The translations under genes and the position numbers were made by a program. Under the pieces are notes generated by a model. It worked only from the letters and a program-made list of their open reading frames with translations. It was not told the DNA's origin and searched no databases. DNA of 64,000 bases, from NCBI GenBank assembly GCA_963740675.1, contig CAVUFS010000008.1:62001-126000 (forward strand). Reading direction: 5' to 3'. Of the stretch, positions 46,131 to 54,086 are shown in pieces (within the stretch, counting starts at the first letter, position 1; the number at the start of each line of letters is the position of its first letter). Source of the stretch: CAIKMD01 sp963740675. Lineage in GTDB: Bacteria > Pseudomonadota > Alphaproteobacteria > ATCC43930 > CGMCC-115725.

Positions 46131-47079
46131 CGGCTCGGTCTGGACCGGCTGCGGCACGGTCTTCATGAAGGAATTCGCCGATCATCTCGGCAGCGGCCGC
46201 ATGCGCGTGCTCGAATGGCTGGTGCTGCTGACCGGTATCGGCGCGGTCTACACCGCGATTCAGGATCTGAAGACGACGACCTCGCAGGACCCTTTCCTCT
46301 TCCTGCGCCTCTTTACCGATGCGCATGATCCGCTGCCGTCCTTCATGGCGGTGCTGGGATTCCTCATCCCATTGGTCGCGATCGGCTTAGGCTTCGATGC
46401 CGTGAATGGCGAGTTCAACCGCCGCACCATGAGCCGCATCCTGGCCCAGCCGGTCTATCGCGACGCGCTGCTGCTCGGCAAATTCTTCGCCGGCATCGCG
46501 ACGCTTGGCGTGGCCCTGGTGACGCTGTGGCTGCTGATCATCGGGCTTGGCCTTCTCACCCTCGGCGTGCCGCCGACCGGCGAGGAAGTGGTCCGCGGCA
46601 TCGGCTTTCTCGTCGTCTCGCTCGCCTATGGCGGGTTGTGGCTCGCGGTCGCGATGCTGTGCTCGGTGATCTTCCGCGCGGCAGCGACCTCGGCGCTGGT
46701 CGCGCTCGGCATCTGGCTGATGATGAGCGTGCTCTGGCCGCTGCTCTCGCAATTCATCACCAGCGCGATCTTCCCGACGACACAGCTCAACCTCATCATG
46801 GGCCCGAGCTACGAGCAGCTCATGCTGCAGCAGACGCTGGCGCGCCTCTCGCCGAACACGCTCTATGCCGAATTGCTTCTCGGCATCATGCATCCCTCGA
46901 CTCGCGCCCTGGGTCCGGTTTTTATGGAACAGCTCCAGGGCGCAGTGATGGGCAATCCCTTGCCGCTCGGCCAGAGCCTTTTGTTGGTGTGGCCGCAAGT
47001 GACCGGCCTGATCGCCGGCGTGATCGTGCTCTTCGTCGGCGCCTATGTCGTCTTCCAGCGCCAGGAAGTGCGCGCTTAG
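46117..47079 (+). CDS. ABC-2 type transporter permease
   Basis: A 320-residue membrane protein with six helices; a large outside loop follows helix 1 (SQDPFLFLRLFTDAHDP) and the middle has the ABC-2 pattern MSRILAQPVYRDALLLGKFFAGIATLGVAL. C-terminal helix AGVIVLFVGAYVVF ends the protein. It is NosY-like and forms a transporter with the preceding ATPase. The exported molecule is unknown. A family A REP element lies just after its stop. Confidence 0.93.
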   Translation: MARRSGSVWTGCGTVFMKEFADHLGSGRMRVLEWLVLLTGIGAVYTAIQDLKTTTSQDPFLFLRLFTDAHDPLPSFMAVLGFLIPLVAIGLGFDAVNGEFNRRTMSRILAQPVYRDALLLGKFFAGIATLGVALVTLWLLIIGLGLLTLGVPPTGEEVVRGIGFLVVSLAYGGLWLAVAMLCSVIFRAAATSALVALGIWLMMSVLWPLLSQFITSAIFPTTQLNLIMGPSYEQLMLQQTLARLSPNTLYAELLLGIMHPSTRALGPVFMEQLQGAVMGNPLPLGQSLLLVWPQVTGLIAGVIVLFVGAYVVFQRQEVRA

Positions 47080-47100
47080 CGCGTACCCGACTTTTTACAT

Positions 47101-47150
47101 CGTCATTGCGAGGAGGGCGTTGGCCCGACGAAGCTTCGCTCGCAATGACG
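47101..47150. repeat. REP-like palindromic element, family A, copy 3 (short form)
   Basis: The 50-base copy keeps the outer arms cgtcattgcg and cgcaatgacg, but the inner gcaatccag pair is missing, replaced by ggcccgacgaagc. It lies after the ABC permease stop, before the convergent binding-protein gene end. Confidence 0.8.
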
Positions 47151-47174
47151 TTCTGAGTCTTAGCGCGACTAGGT

Positions 47175-48164
47175 TCAACGTAAGCCCGCAGCATGTAAAT
47201 ACCGCGTGTCAACGAAACGCTCGGGCTTCGGCAGCGGGGCTTTCAGCACGCCGGCCTCGCCCATGAAGGCGATGACCTGTGCCAGGCCTTTGAGATCGAG
47301 CTCGCCGGCGCGCGGGATGACGCCGCGATCCGGCTGGAAATAGAGCTTTAGCGTTTCGCGCGCGATCTTGTCGGTCACGCCGGTGGTCGCGACGATAGTC
47401 TTCACCACGTCATCGCGATGCGCGGGATCGCGGAAATATTTGAGCGATGCGGCGAAGCCGCGCAGGAATCCGACCAGCGCCGCGCGATTCTGCTTTGCCC
47501 AATCCGGCCGCACGATCAGCACCGTGAATTCGAAATGCTTCACCGCATCGGTTGAGACACCAAGCCGGGTGAAGCCCTGGTCGATGGCGGTGAAATCCTC
47601 GGGCTGGCCGAGCGGTACGCCATCGCATTCGCCGCGTTTCAGGCAATCGAAGCGCACCGGTGTGCCGACCAGCTCTTTCACCTGATAGTCGCCGTCCTTG
47701 AGGCCTTTCTGCGCCAGAAGCTTGCGGATCGAGATTGAGATCGTATCGATGCCGAGCGAGAGGCCGAGCGTTTTGCCTTTGAGATCGGCGAAGCTTTTGA
47801 TCCCCGGCTTCACCATCAGGCTGTAGATCGGATTGGCCGTCGCTGCCGCGATGGCGACATCCTGCGAGCGGCCCTCGGCCACCGCTTGAATGAAATAGGG
47901 CGTCGCCGAGGAGCTGATCTCGACATCGCCGGCATCGAGACGCTTCACCATCTGATCGGTGCCGCCATCGAGCGGCACGAGCTGCACGGTGAGATGCTCG
48001 CGGGTGAAAAAGCCTTGCTGATCGGCGATCACATAGGGCACGACGCCGATGCTCTTCATCGTCGACGGCACTTGCCCGAGGTGGATCGTCGTATCCGCGT
48101 ACGCCGCAGCGACGCTCATCGCCAGGACCAAACCCGCCAGAAGCGCGCCAAGCCGATGCTGCAT
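47175..48164 (-). CDS. NitT/TauT-type ABC substrate-binding protein
   Basis: A 329-residue periplasmic protein with signal peptide MQHRLGALLAGLVLAMSVAAAYA. It has the SsuA/NMT1 pattern (PYVIADQQGFFTREHLTVQLVPLDGG then LKGKTLGLSLGIDT). No permease or ATPase of this kind is next to it, so its partner is elsewhere. It lies divergent from the Rieske oxygenase gene (111 bases apart); the likely ligand is an aromatic or sulfonate-like acid, by context only. Confidence 0.85.
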   Translation of the reverse strand: MQHRLGALLAGLVLAMSVAAAYADTTIHLGQVPSTMKSIGVVPYVIADQQGFFTREHLTVQLVPLDGGTDQMVKRLDAGDVEISSSATPYFIQAVAEGRSQDVAIAAATANPIYSLMVKPGIKSFADLKGKTLGLSLGIDTISISIRKLLAQKGLKDGDYQVKELVGTPVRFDCLKRGECDGVPLGQPEDFTAIDQGFTRLGVSTDAVKHFEFTVLIVRPDWAKQNRAALVGFLRGFAASLKYFRDPAHRDDVVKTIVATTGVTDKIARETLKLYFQPDRGVIPRAGELDLKGLAQVIAFMGEAGVLKAPLPKPERFVDTRYLHAAGLR

Positions 48165-48275
48165 GATCCCCTCCCCCTATACGGTTGTGCCGGTCTTTCC
48201 ACCTAAAATAGCACGCCTCTCCTCAGCACGGGACAATGCTATAGTCAGCGGAAAAGCGCTCTGGGAGACGACGCC

Positions 48276-49289
48276 ATGTTCCTCAAGAATTGCTGGTACA
48301 TCGCCGCCGAATCGCGCGAGGTGAGCCGCGCGCCGCTGGGTCGCGTGCTGCTGGGCGAGCCGGTCGCGCTCTATCGCCGCGAAGACGGCACGCCCGTCGC
48401 GCTGGAAGATCGCTGCTGCCACCGACGCGCGCCGTTGCATAAAGGCAAGGTCATCGGCGACCGGCTGCAATGCGGCTATCACGGTTTCACCTTCGATACG
48501 ACCGGCGCCTGCGTCGCCATTCCGGGCCAGGATCGTGTGCCGCCGAGCGTCAGCGTGCGCGGCTATCCGGTGATCGAGCGCCATCGCTATGTCTGGATCT
48601 GGATGGGCGAGAAGGACAAAGCCGATCCGGCGAAGATTCCTGATTTCTCCTACAACGACGATCCGAACTGGGCCGCGGTCGGCGCCAATCTTCATGTCGA
48701 GGCGAATTACCTGCTGCTGGTCGAGAATTTGATCGACCTGTCGCATGTCGCTTTCGTCCATTCCTCGACCATCGGCTCGACCGAGGACACCAACGCGAAA
48801 TTGAAGCTGGACCGCGGCGACGATTTCGTGCGCGTCACGCGCGACGCGCCGGGCATTTCGTGTCCGCCGTCGATGAAGAGCCTGGGCTTCGCGCCGGTGG
48901 TCGACCAGACGAAGATCATCACTTTCACGCCAGGCTCGAACATCTGGATCGATATTCCGACGCGCGACGCCGTGCCGGTCGAAGGCCGCAACGAGCCGAT
49001 GCAGCGCCGCGTCATGATCCTCAACGCGATCACGCCCGAGACCGACACGAGCTGCCATTATTTCTGGGTCAATGCGCGCGATTTCGATCAGGCGAACCAG
49101 ACGCGCTCGGACTTCTTCTTAAAGACCGTGACCACGGCCTTCAACGAGGACAAGGACATGCTGGAGGCGCAGCAGCGCGTGATCTCGCTCGATCCCGCCG
49201 CGCCGACAGTCAACGTCCATGCCGATTGGGGCGGGGTGCAGGCGACGCGAATGATGGCGGAGATGATTGCCGCCGAGGCGAGCGCATAG
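48276..49289 (+). CDS. Rieske non-heme iron oxygenase, oxygenase subunit
   Basis: A 337-residue oxygenase like VanA/aromatic O-demethylases. The N-terminal Rieske [2Fe-2S] motif is CCHRRAPLHKG...CGYHGFTF (Cys-x-His and Cys-x2-His); the catalytic iron ligands are in ENLIDLSHVAFVH (N-x2-D-x2-H-x4-H). Its reductase partner is not adjacent. Such enzymes demethylate methoxybenzoates such as vanillate to protocatechuate, which LigAB (3 kb to the right) would cleave; substrate remains inference. It is divergent from the NitT/TauT-like binding protein. Confidence 0.88.
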   Translation: MFLKNCWYIAAESREVSRAPLGRVLLGEPVALYRREDGTPVALEDRCCHRRAPLHKGKVIGDRLQCGYHGFTFDTTGACVAIPGQDRVPPSVSVRGYPVIERHRYVWIWMGEKDKADPAKIPDFSYNDDPNWAAVGANLHVEANYLLLVENLIDLSHVAFVHSSTIGSTEDTNAKLKLDRGDDFVRVTRDAPGISCPPSMKSLGFAPVVDQTKIITFTPGSNIWIDIPTRDAVPVEGRNEPMQRRVMILNAITPETDTSCHYFWVNARDFDQANQTRSDFFLKTVTTAFNEDKDMLEAQQRVISLDPAAPTVNVHADWGGVQATRMMAEMIAAEASA

Positions 49290-49309
49290 ATCACGTCGAC
49301 GCTTCCCCT

Positions 49310-49377
49310 CGTCATTCCCGCGAAAGCAGGAATCCAGTCTGTTGCTTGTGGACTCCCGCTTTCGCGGGAGTGACGAG
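49310..49377. repeat. palindromic repeat, family B, copy 2
   Basis: The arms cgtcattcccgcgaaagcaggaatcc and cccgctttcgcgggagtgacgag surround a short spacer. Related to 23514-23590. It lies right after the Rieske gene stop. The remaining 49378-49532 spacer shows an A/T-richer promoter-like stretch but no gene. Confidence 0.85.
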
Positions 49378-49532
49378 GATGTTGATGAGAGCGGCCGCCG
49401 GCCCGATCGATACAATTTTCCTAAAATTTTAGACGATTGCCCCAGAGTTAACCTCGATGGCGTTTGATTTAACCTAAGCGTTTCCTTGATGCTCCTAAGC
49501 GTTGCCAATGTTGGTGGCGTTTGGGAGTTAGC

Positions 49533-50279
49533 ATGTCATTCCGTGGAATTCTTTCGTCGTCGCGCACAAAGCTTGTCGCCGCCGCTTTCGCTCTTGCGGT
49601 TGGAATCGGCGCCTCGCCTGCCCTGGCCGTGCCGCTTTCGGTCGGCACGAATATCGCGGTGTCCTATGACCAGCCGCTCTTCCTTCTGCCGGATCTGACG
49701 GCGACCGTCGACCTTACGGTCGAAAGCATCACGAACAGTCAGATCGTGCTCGGCATCGATATCGCCAACACAACCTCGCCGCTTTTCACCAGCGCCCGCC
49801 TGACCGGCCTCGGCTGGAGCACCAGCACCCTGCCGACCGGCGCCAGCGACACGTCGAGCGTCTATAGCGTCTTCCTCAACCAGAATTTCCCGGCAAATAA
49901 ATCGGTCGATCTCTGCTTGGGCAGCGGCTCGACCTGCGCCGGCGGCGGCAGCGGCGGCTTGTCACCGCTACAGAGCGACTCCTTCACATTGACGCTGCTC
50001 GGCAATTTCGGCACGTCGGCGGTCGACTTCTCGGATTTCGCGGCGAAGTTTCAAACCGCTTTCGGTTCCTTCGAGCCCCAAGGCACGATTACCAGCAGCT
50101 GTACCGGCACCTGCGGCGGAAGCGGTGGTGGTACCGGCGGTGGCCCTGGTGGTGGCAATAGCGTGCCGGAGCCGAGCACGCTCAGCCTTCTCGCCGTCGC
50201 CTTGTTCGGCAGCCTGACCTATCGCCTTGTCTCTCGGCGCGCAGCGCAACGCGTGCCGGTTCGCGCAACGGTGCGCTAA
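49533..50279 (+). CDS. PEP-CTERM exported protein (cistern-like)
   Basis: A 248-residue secreted protein: signal peptide MSFRGILSSSRTKLVAAAFALAVG, a beta-rich domain resembling cistern-family PEP-CTERM proteins (YDQPLFLLPDLTATVDLTV, LTGLGWST), a Gly/Ser-rich linker with four cysteines and a terminal sorting tail VPEPSTLSLLAVALFGSL plus Arg-rich end. PEP-CTERM tails are processed by an exosortase; none is visible in the window. ATG 49533 gives the signal peptide. Its stop overlaps the next start (TAATG). Confidence 0.85.
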   Translation: MSFRGILSSSRTKLVAAAFALAVGIGASPALAVPLSVGTNIAVSYDQPLFLLPDLTATVDLTVESITNSQIVLGIDIANTTSPLFTSARLTGLGWSTSTLPTGASDTSSVYSVFLNQNFPANKSVDLCLGSGSTCAGGGSGGLSPLQSDSFTLTLLGNFGTSAVDFSDFAAKFQTAFGSFEPQGTITSSCTGTCGGSGGGTGGGPGGGNSVPEPSTLSLLAVALFGSLTYRLVSRRAAQRVPVRATVR

Positions 50280-50533
50280 TGGCGAATTTCCGGTTCTTCT
50301 TTTTCGATGCGCTCGGCACCGCGAAGGAAAGCGCGATCGGTGAGCAGGCGAGCGAAAGCGACGCGATCGCCGAAGCCGAGCGCCGGCTAATCGAGCGCTG
50401 CGAGCTGGCCGCGGTCGAGATTTGGCGCGGATCGAATCTGGTACAGGCGCTGAAACGCGGCGGCGAGCGGTTCATGTCGCAGCCCCTCGGCGAACGCCTC
50501 ACGCTTCATCCAATCTTCAGCGCCGCCGCATAA
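50279..50533 (+). CDS. small conserved-looking protein (84 aa)
   Basis: MANFRFFFFDALGTAKESAI followed by an acidic helix (ESDAIAEAERRLIERC) resembles small DUF6894-type proteins of alphaproteobacteria. Its ATG shares a base with the PEP-CTERM stop codon, so translation is coupled, and a strong terminator follows 4 bases after its stop. Function unknown. Confidence 0.75.
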   Translation: MANFRFFFFDALGTAKESAIGEQASESDAIAEAERRLIERCELAAVEIWRGSNLVQALKRGGERFMSQPLGERLTLHPIFSAAA

Positions 50534-50536
50534 AAC

Positions 50537-50565
50537 AAAAAGGCCCCGACAAGCGGGGCCTTTTT
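50537..50565. terminator. bidirectional rho-independent terminator
   Basis: AAAAAGGCCCCgacaagcGGGGCCTTTTT is a perfect G/C stem flanked by A and T tracts, working on both strands. It separates the PEP-CTERM/small gene unit from the convergent lig-pca operon end. Confidence 0.95.
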
Positions 50566-50587
50566 CATTCTCAGATGACGGCGCGCG

Positions 50588-51541
50588 TCATTTCTGCGAA
50601 TTCATCACCTTCTCGAGGCGGTCGAGGGTACGCATCGCCTCGAGGCAGTCTTTGACGCTCGATTTCGGCTGGCGCTTCTCTTTGATCGCGGCGAAGAATT
50701 CGCGGTCTTCGAGCTCGATGCCGTTCATCGAGACATCGACCTTCGTCAGATCGATCACCTGGTCCTTGCCGTCCGACAGATCGTCGTAATAGGCCTTGTA
50801 GGTGCCATTATCGCCGATGTAGCGGAAGAACGAGCCTTGCTGAGCATTGTTGTTGAAGGACAGCGACAGGGTGAGGATCGAGCCCGACTTCGGCGCCTTC
50901 AAGAGGATGCCCATATCCATGGCGATCTTCAGCTCGGGATGGTGCGGGCCTTCGACGGCGTAGGCGACCGAGGGCAGCTCACCCGTCTGCCACTGGAACA
51001 GATCGACGGTGTGGCAGGCGTGATGCCATAGCAGGTGATCGGTCCAGGTGCGCGCCTGGCCGGCGGCGTTCATGTTGGTGCGGCGGAAGAAGTAGGTCTG
51101 CACGTCCATCTGCTGGATCTTCAGCTCGCCGGCCGTGATCTTGTTGTGGACGTATTGATGGCTGGGGTTGAAGCGGCGGACGTGGCCCGCCATGGCGACG
51201 ACGCCGGTCTGCTGCGCGACGTGCAGGATCTCTTCGCTGTCGGCCAGCGTGTCGGCGATCGGAATCTCGATCAGCACGTGCTTGCCGGCACGCATCGCCT
51301 GGATCGCCTGCGCGGCATGAACCTGGGTCGGGCTGGCGATGATCACCGCTTCGATGCCTGGCTGCTTCAGCGTCTCGCTGAAATCGCTGGTCCAATGCGG
51401 GATCTTCCATTTCTTGGCGACTTCCTCGGTGCCAGCGGGACGACCGCCCGCGAGCGACACCACCTCGATGCCGGGGATATTCTGGATCGCCTCAAGATGC
51501 TTGATGCCGAAGGCACCTTGGCCAGCGAGCGCGACTTTCAT
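50588..51541 (-). CDS. ligC: 4-carboxy-2-hydroxymuconate-6-semialdehyde dehydrogenase
   Basis: LigC oxidises the ring-opened product of protocatechuate 4,5-cleavage (CHMS, in hemiacetal form) to 2-pyrone-4,6-dicarboxylate with NAD(P). The 317-residue Gfo/Idh/MocA-fold protein starts KVALAGQGAFGIKHLEAIQ (Rossmann) and has IIASPTQVHAAQA, GKHVLIEIPIADT and RTNMNAAGQARTWTDHLLWHHACHTVD, close to SYK-6 LigC and similar in length. It is the last gene of the pcaD-pcaC-ligI-ligA-ligB-ligC operon, 27 bases after ligB. Confidence 0.93.
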   Translation of the reverse strand: MKVALAGQGAFGIKHLEAIQNIPGIEVVSLAGGRPAGTEEVAKKWKIPHWTSDFSETLKQPGIEAVIIASPTQVHAAQAIQAMRAGKHVLIEIPIADTLADSEEILHVAQQTGVVAMAGHVRRFNPSHQYVHNKITAGELKIQQMDVQTYFFRRTNMNAAGQARTWTDHLLWHHACHTVDLFQWQTGELPSVAYAVEGPHHPELKIAMDMGILLKAPKSGSILTLSLSFNNNAQQGSFFRYIGDNGTYKAYYDDLSDGKDQVIDLTKVDVSMNGIELEDREFFAAIKEKRQPKSSVKDCLEAMRTLDRLEKVMNSQK

Positions 51542-51568
51542 GTTTTCTGCCTCTCCTGAAATGCGAGG

Positions 51569-52411
51569 TTAGTGGGTGTTTTCGAGAATGAGATGACCGA
51601 CCGCGGTGTTCGAGGCCGGCACGGTGTAGAAGCGATGCACTTCCTTGACCTGCTCGTCGAGGGCGCCGCGCGCGATCAGCCACATCACTAGCTCGATCCC
51701 CTCCGAGCCAGCTTCGCGGATGTATTCGAGATGCGGGATCTTCACCAGCGATTGCGGATCGTTGGCGAAACGATCGAGGAAGCTGTTGTCGAATTTCGAA
51801 TTGATGAAGCCGGCGCGCGGCCCCTGCAATTGATGCGACATGCCGCCGGTGCCGAAGATCACAACGCGCAGATCCTGCGGGAAGCTGTCGATCGCCTTGC
51901 GAATCGCCTTACCCAGCATGAAGCAGCGATGCCCGGTCGGCGGCGGATATTGGATCACGTTGACGCAGAGCGGGATGACCTTGAACGGCCATTCCTTGGG
52001 CTGGCCGGTCATCAGCGACAGCGGCACGGTCAGGCCGTGATCGACTTCCATCTTGTTGACGATAGTCATGTCGAATTCGTCGAGGATGGTCGATTGCGCG
52101 ATATGCCAGGCGAGATCGGGATGGCCTTTCACCACCGGCACCGGCCGCGGTCCCCAGCCTTCATCGGCGATCGGGAATTCTTCGGCGCAGCCCAAAGCGA
52201 ACGTCGGAATCACCTCGAGCGAGAAGGCCGAGGCGTGGTCGTTATAAACGAGGAACACGACATCGGGCTTGGTCTCGGCGATCCATTTCTTCGAGAACTC
52301 GTAACCGCCGAAGACGCGCTGCCAATAGGCCTCGCCGCTTTTGCCGTTATCGAGTGCCGCGCCGATCGCCGGCACATGCGAGGTGGTGACGCCAGCGACG
52401 AGCTTAGCCAC
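51569..52411 (-). CDS. ligB: protocatechuate 4,5-dioxygenase beta subunit
   Basis: LigB is the catalytic extradiol subunit. Of 280 residues, it has the iron ligands H12 (TTSHVPAIG) and H59 (YNDHAS), the acid-base His in GTGGMSHQLQG and the Glu ligand in EGIELVMW. With LigA it opens protocatechuate between C4 and C5. Its ATG overlaps the ligA stop by 8 bases. Identification is secure because LigA, LigI and LigC flank it. Confidence 0.95.
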   Translation of the reverse strand: MAKLVAGVTTSHVPAIGAALDNGKSGEAYWQRVFGGYEFSKKWIAETKPDVVFLVYNDHASAFSLEVIPTFALGCAEEFPIADEGWGPRPVPVVKGHPDLAWHIAQSTILDEFDMTIVNKMEVDHGLTVPLSLMTGQPKEWPFKVIPLCVNVIQYPPPTGHRCFMLGKAIRKAIDSFPQDLRVVIFGTGGMSHQLQGPRAGFINSKFDNSFLDRFANDPQSLVKIPHLEYIREAGSEGIELVMWLIARGALDEQVKEVHRFYTVPASNTAVGHLILENTH

Positions 52412-52811
52412 GATTTTTCCACTCCGATTTGCTGCGATTGCCCTCGGGCGAGCGGCCGCCCGCCAGCATCATCGCGGCATATTGTTCCTGGGTCGATCCG
52501 GTCATCAGCGCAGCGAGATTCTGGAACGACAGACCATCGGTCGCGCCGAGCTTCGAGGTGTAATAGATGTTGCCGCCGAGCTCGAGCATGCGATTCCACT
52601 GCCGCTTGAGGATCGCGTCGCGCTGCTCCGCCGTCATATGCGAAAAATACGTATCGATGTATTTCGCCTCGTCGGCTTTGAATTCCTTGCGCTTCGCGTC
52701 CTTCATCAGCGACATGCAGAACATGTTGAGCCAGTAGCCCTCGCGCGAGGCTTGCGCGTCGAAGACCTGCGTGCCGGGGATATCGTCGTAAGGCTGCGTG
52801 TGATCGGACAT
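52404..52811 (-). CDS. ligA: protocatechuate 4,5-dioxygenase alpha subunit
   Basis: LigA, the small all-helical subunit that caps the active site of LigB. 135 residues: YDDIPGTQVFDAQASREGYW, LNMFCMSLMKDAKRKEF and LKRQWNRMLELGGNIYYTSK are typical, with the C-terminal TQEQYAAMMLAGGRSPEGNR. Its ATG shares one base with the ligI stop (52811) and it overlaps ligB at its end. Both ligases-in-name are dioxygenase subunits. Confidence 0.95.
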   Translation of the reverse strand: MSDHTQPYDDIPGTQVFDAQASREGYWLNMFCMSLMKDAKRKEFKADEAKYIDTYFSHMTAEQRDAILKRQWNRMLELGGNIYYTSKLGATDGLSFQNLAALMTGSTQEQYAAMMLAGGRSPEGNRSKSEWKNRG

Positions 52812-53680
52812 CAGTTGCTCCAGTAGAGCCGCATCGGATTGTCGACCAGGAGCTTCTTCTGCAGCTCCGCGGTCGGGGCGAATTTCGGAATCATATCGGT
52901 CAGGACGCCGTCATCCGGCATATGCGTCGTCATATTGGGATGTGGCCAATCCGTGCCCCAGAGGACGCGATCCGGGAAACGCTCGGTGATGGCGCGCGCA
53001 TAAGGAACGACATCGTCATAGGGCGGGCCTTTCTTGGAAATGCGCTCCGGTCCCGTCACCTTCACGTAGATTTTCTTGTTCTTGTCGAGAAGCTTCAGAT
53101 AGGCCTGGAAGTCGGGGTGATCCACCCCCTTCGACACATCGGGAATCGACATGTGGTCGAGCACGATGGCGGTCGGCAACGCCTCGAGAAACGGCGTGAT
53201 CGTCGGCAGGCTCGGTGCCTCGAAATAGACGACGGTATGCCAGCCCAGCGGCTCGATCTTCTTGGCGACGCCAAGGAACACTTCATGCGGCGTCGCGTCG
53301 ACGAGCCGCGGCAGGAAGTTGAAGCGCACGCCGCGCATCCCCGCCTTGTCCATCTCCTTCAGCTCGCCGACATCGATCGACGATTTCACCACGGCGATGC
53401 CGCGCGCCATGCCGTTGGAATTGAGCATCGCATCGATGGTCGCGGTGTTGTCGGTGCCGTGGCAGCTCGCCTGCACGATCACGTTGCGCTGGAAGCCGAG
53501 GAAGTCGCGCAGCTTGAAGAGCGCTTCCTTCGGCGCGTCATAAGGCGTGTATTTGCGCTCGGGCGCGAAGGGAAATTTCGCCGCCGGGCCGAAGACATGG
53601 CAATGCGCATCGACCGCGCCGGGGGGCGCCTTGAATGTCGGCTTCGAGGGGTTGAGGCAATACGAGTCGAAATCAGCCAT
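52811..53680 (-). CDS. ligI: 2-pyrone-4,6-dicarboxylate hydrolase
   Basis: LigI hydrolyses PDC to 4-oxalomesaconate (OMA). The 289-residue amidohydrolase-superfamily protein has VDAHCHVFGPAAKFPF (H-x-H), the RGVRFNFLPRL strand, DHMSIPD and GTDWPHPNMTTHMPDD. It needs no divalent metal in well-studied LigI. The stop overlaps the ligA start, and it lies directly after pcaC. Confidence 0.95.
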   Translation of the reverse strand: MADFDSYCLNPSKPTFKAPPGAVDAHCHVFGPAAKFPFAPERKYTPYDAPKEALFKLRDFLGFQRNVIVQASCHGTDNTATIDAMLNSNGMARGIAVVKSSIDVGELKEMDKAGMRGVRFNFLPRLVDATPHEVFLGVAKKIEPLGWHTVVYFEAPSLPTITPFLEALPTAIVLDHMSIPDVSKGVDHPDFQAYLKLLDKNKKIYVKVTGPERISKKGPPYDDVVPYARAITERFPDRVLWGTDWPHPNMTTHMPDDGVLTDMIPKFAPTAELQKKLLVDNPMRLYWSN

Positions 53681-54076
53681 CTACTTTTTGCCCTTCTCAT
53701 CCATCTCGGTGAAGACCTTGTTGGCGCGATTGAATGCCGACATCGCCGCCGGCACGCCGGCATAGATCGCCGCCTGCATCAGCACTTCGCGTACCTCGTC
53801 GCGCGACACGCCGGAATTCGGCGTGAGGCTGAGATGCGTCTCCAGCTCTTCCAGCCGGCCGAGCGCTGTCAGCATCGCGATTGTCAGCATATGCCGCGTC
53901 TTTTTGTCGAGGCCGGGCCGCGCCCAGACCTCGCCGAAGGCGTATTGATTGACGAAATCCATCCACTCTTCGGTGAAAGCCGTGCGCCGCGCCTGGGCTT
54001 GAGCATAGCGCTGCTCGCCCATCAGCCATTTGCGAACTTCGGCGCCGCGCTTGAAGGTATCGCTGTCCTTGTCCAT
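53681..54076 (-). CDS. pcaC: 4-carboxymuconolactone decarboxylase
   Basis: PcaC (131 residues, CMD family) decarboxylates gamma-carboxymuconolactone in the beta-ketoadipate pathway. Features: FNQYAFGEVWARPGLDKKTRHMLTI in the variant VNQYAFGEVWARPGLDKK, ALGRLEELETHL and REVLMQAAIYAGVPAAMSAFN. It lies between pcaD and ligI, one base from ligI. Its presence in a 4,5-cleavage operon is unusual, since the 3,4-dioxygenase and PcaB needed for its substrate are not in the window. Confidence 0.9.
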   Translation of the reverse strand: MDKDSDTFKRGAEVRKWLMGEQRYAQAQARRTAFTEEWMDFVNQYAFGEVWARPGLDKKTRHMLTIAMLTALGRLEELETHLSLTPNSGVSRDEVREVLMQAAIYAGVPAAMSAFNRANKVFTEMDEKGKK

Positions 54077-54086
54077 GTCGCCGCTC

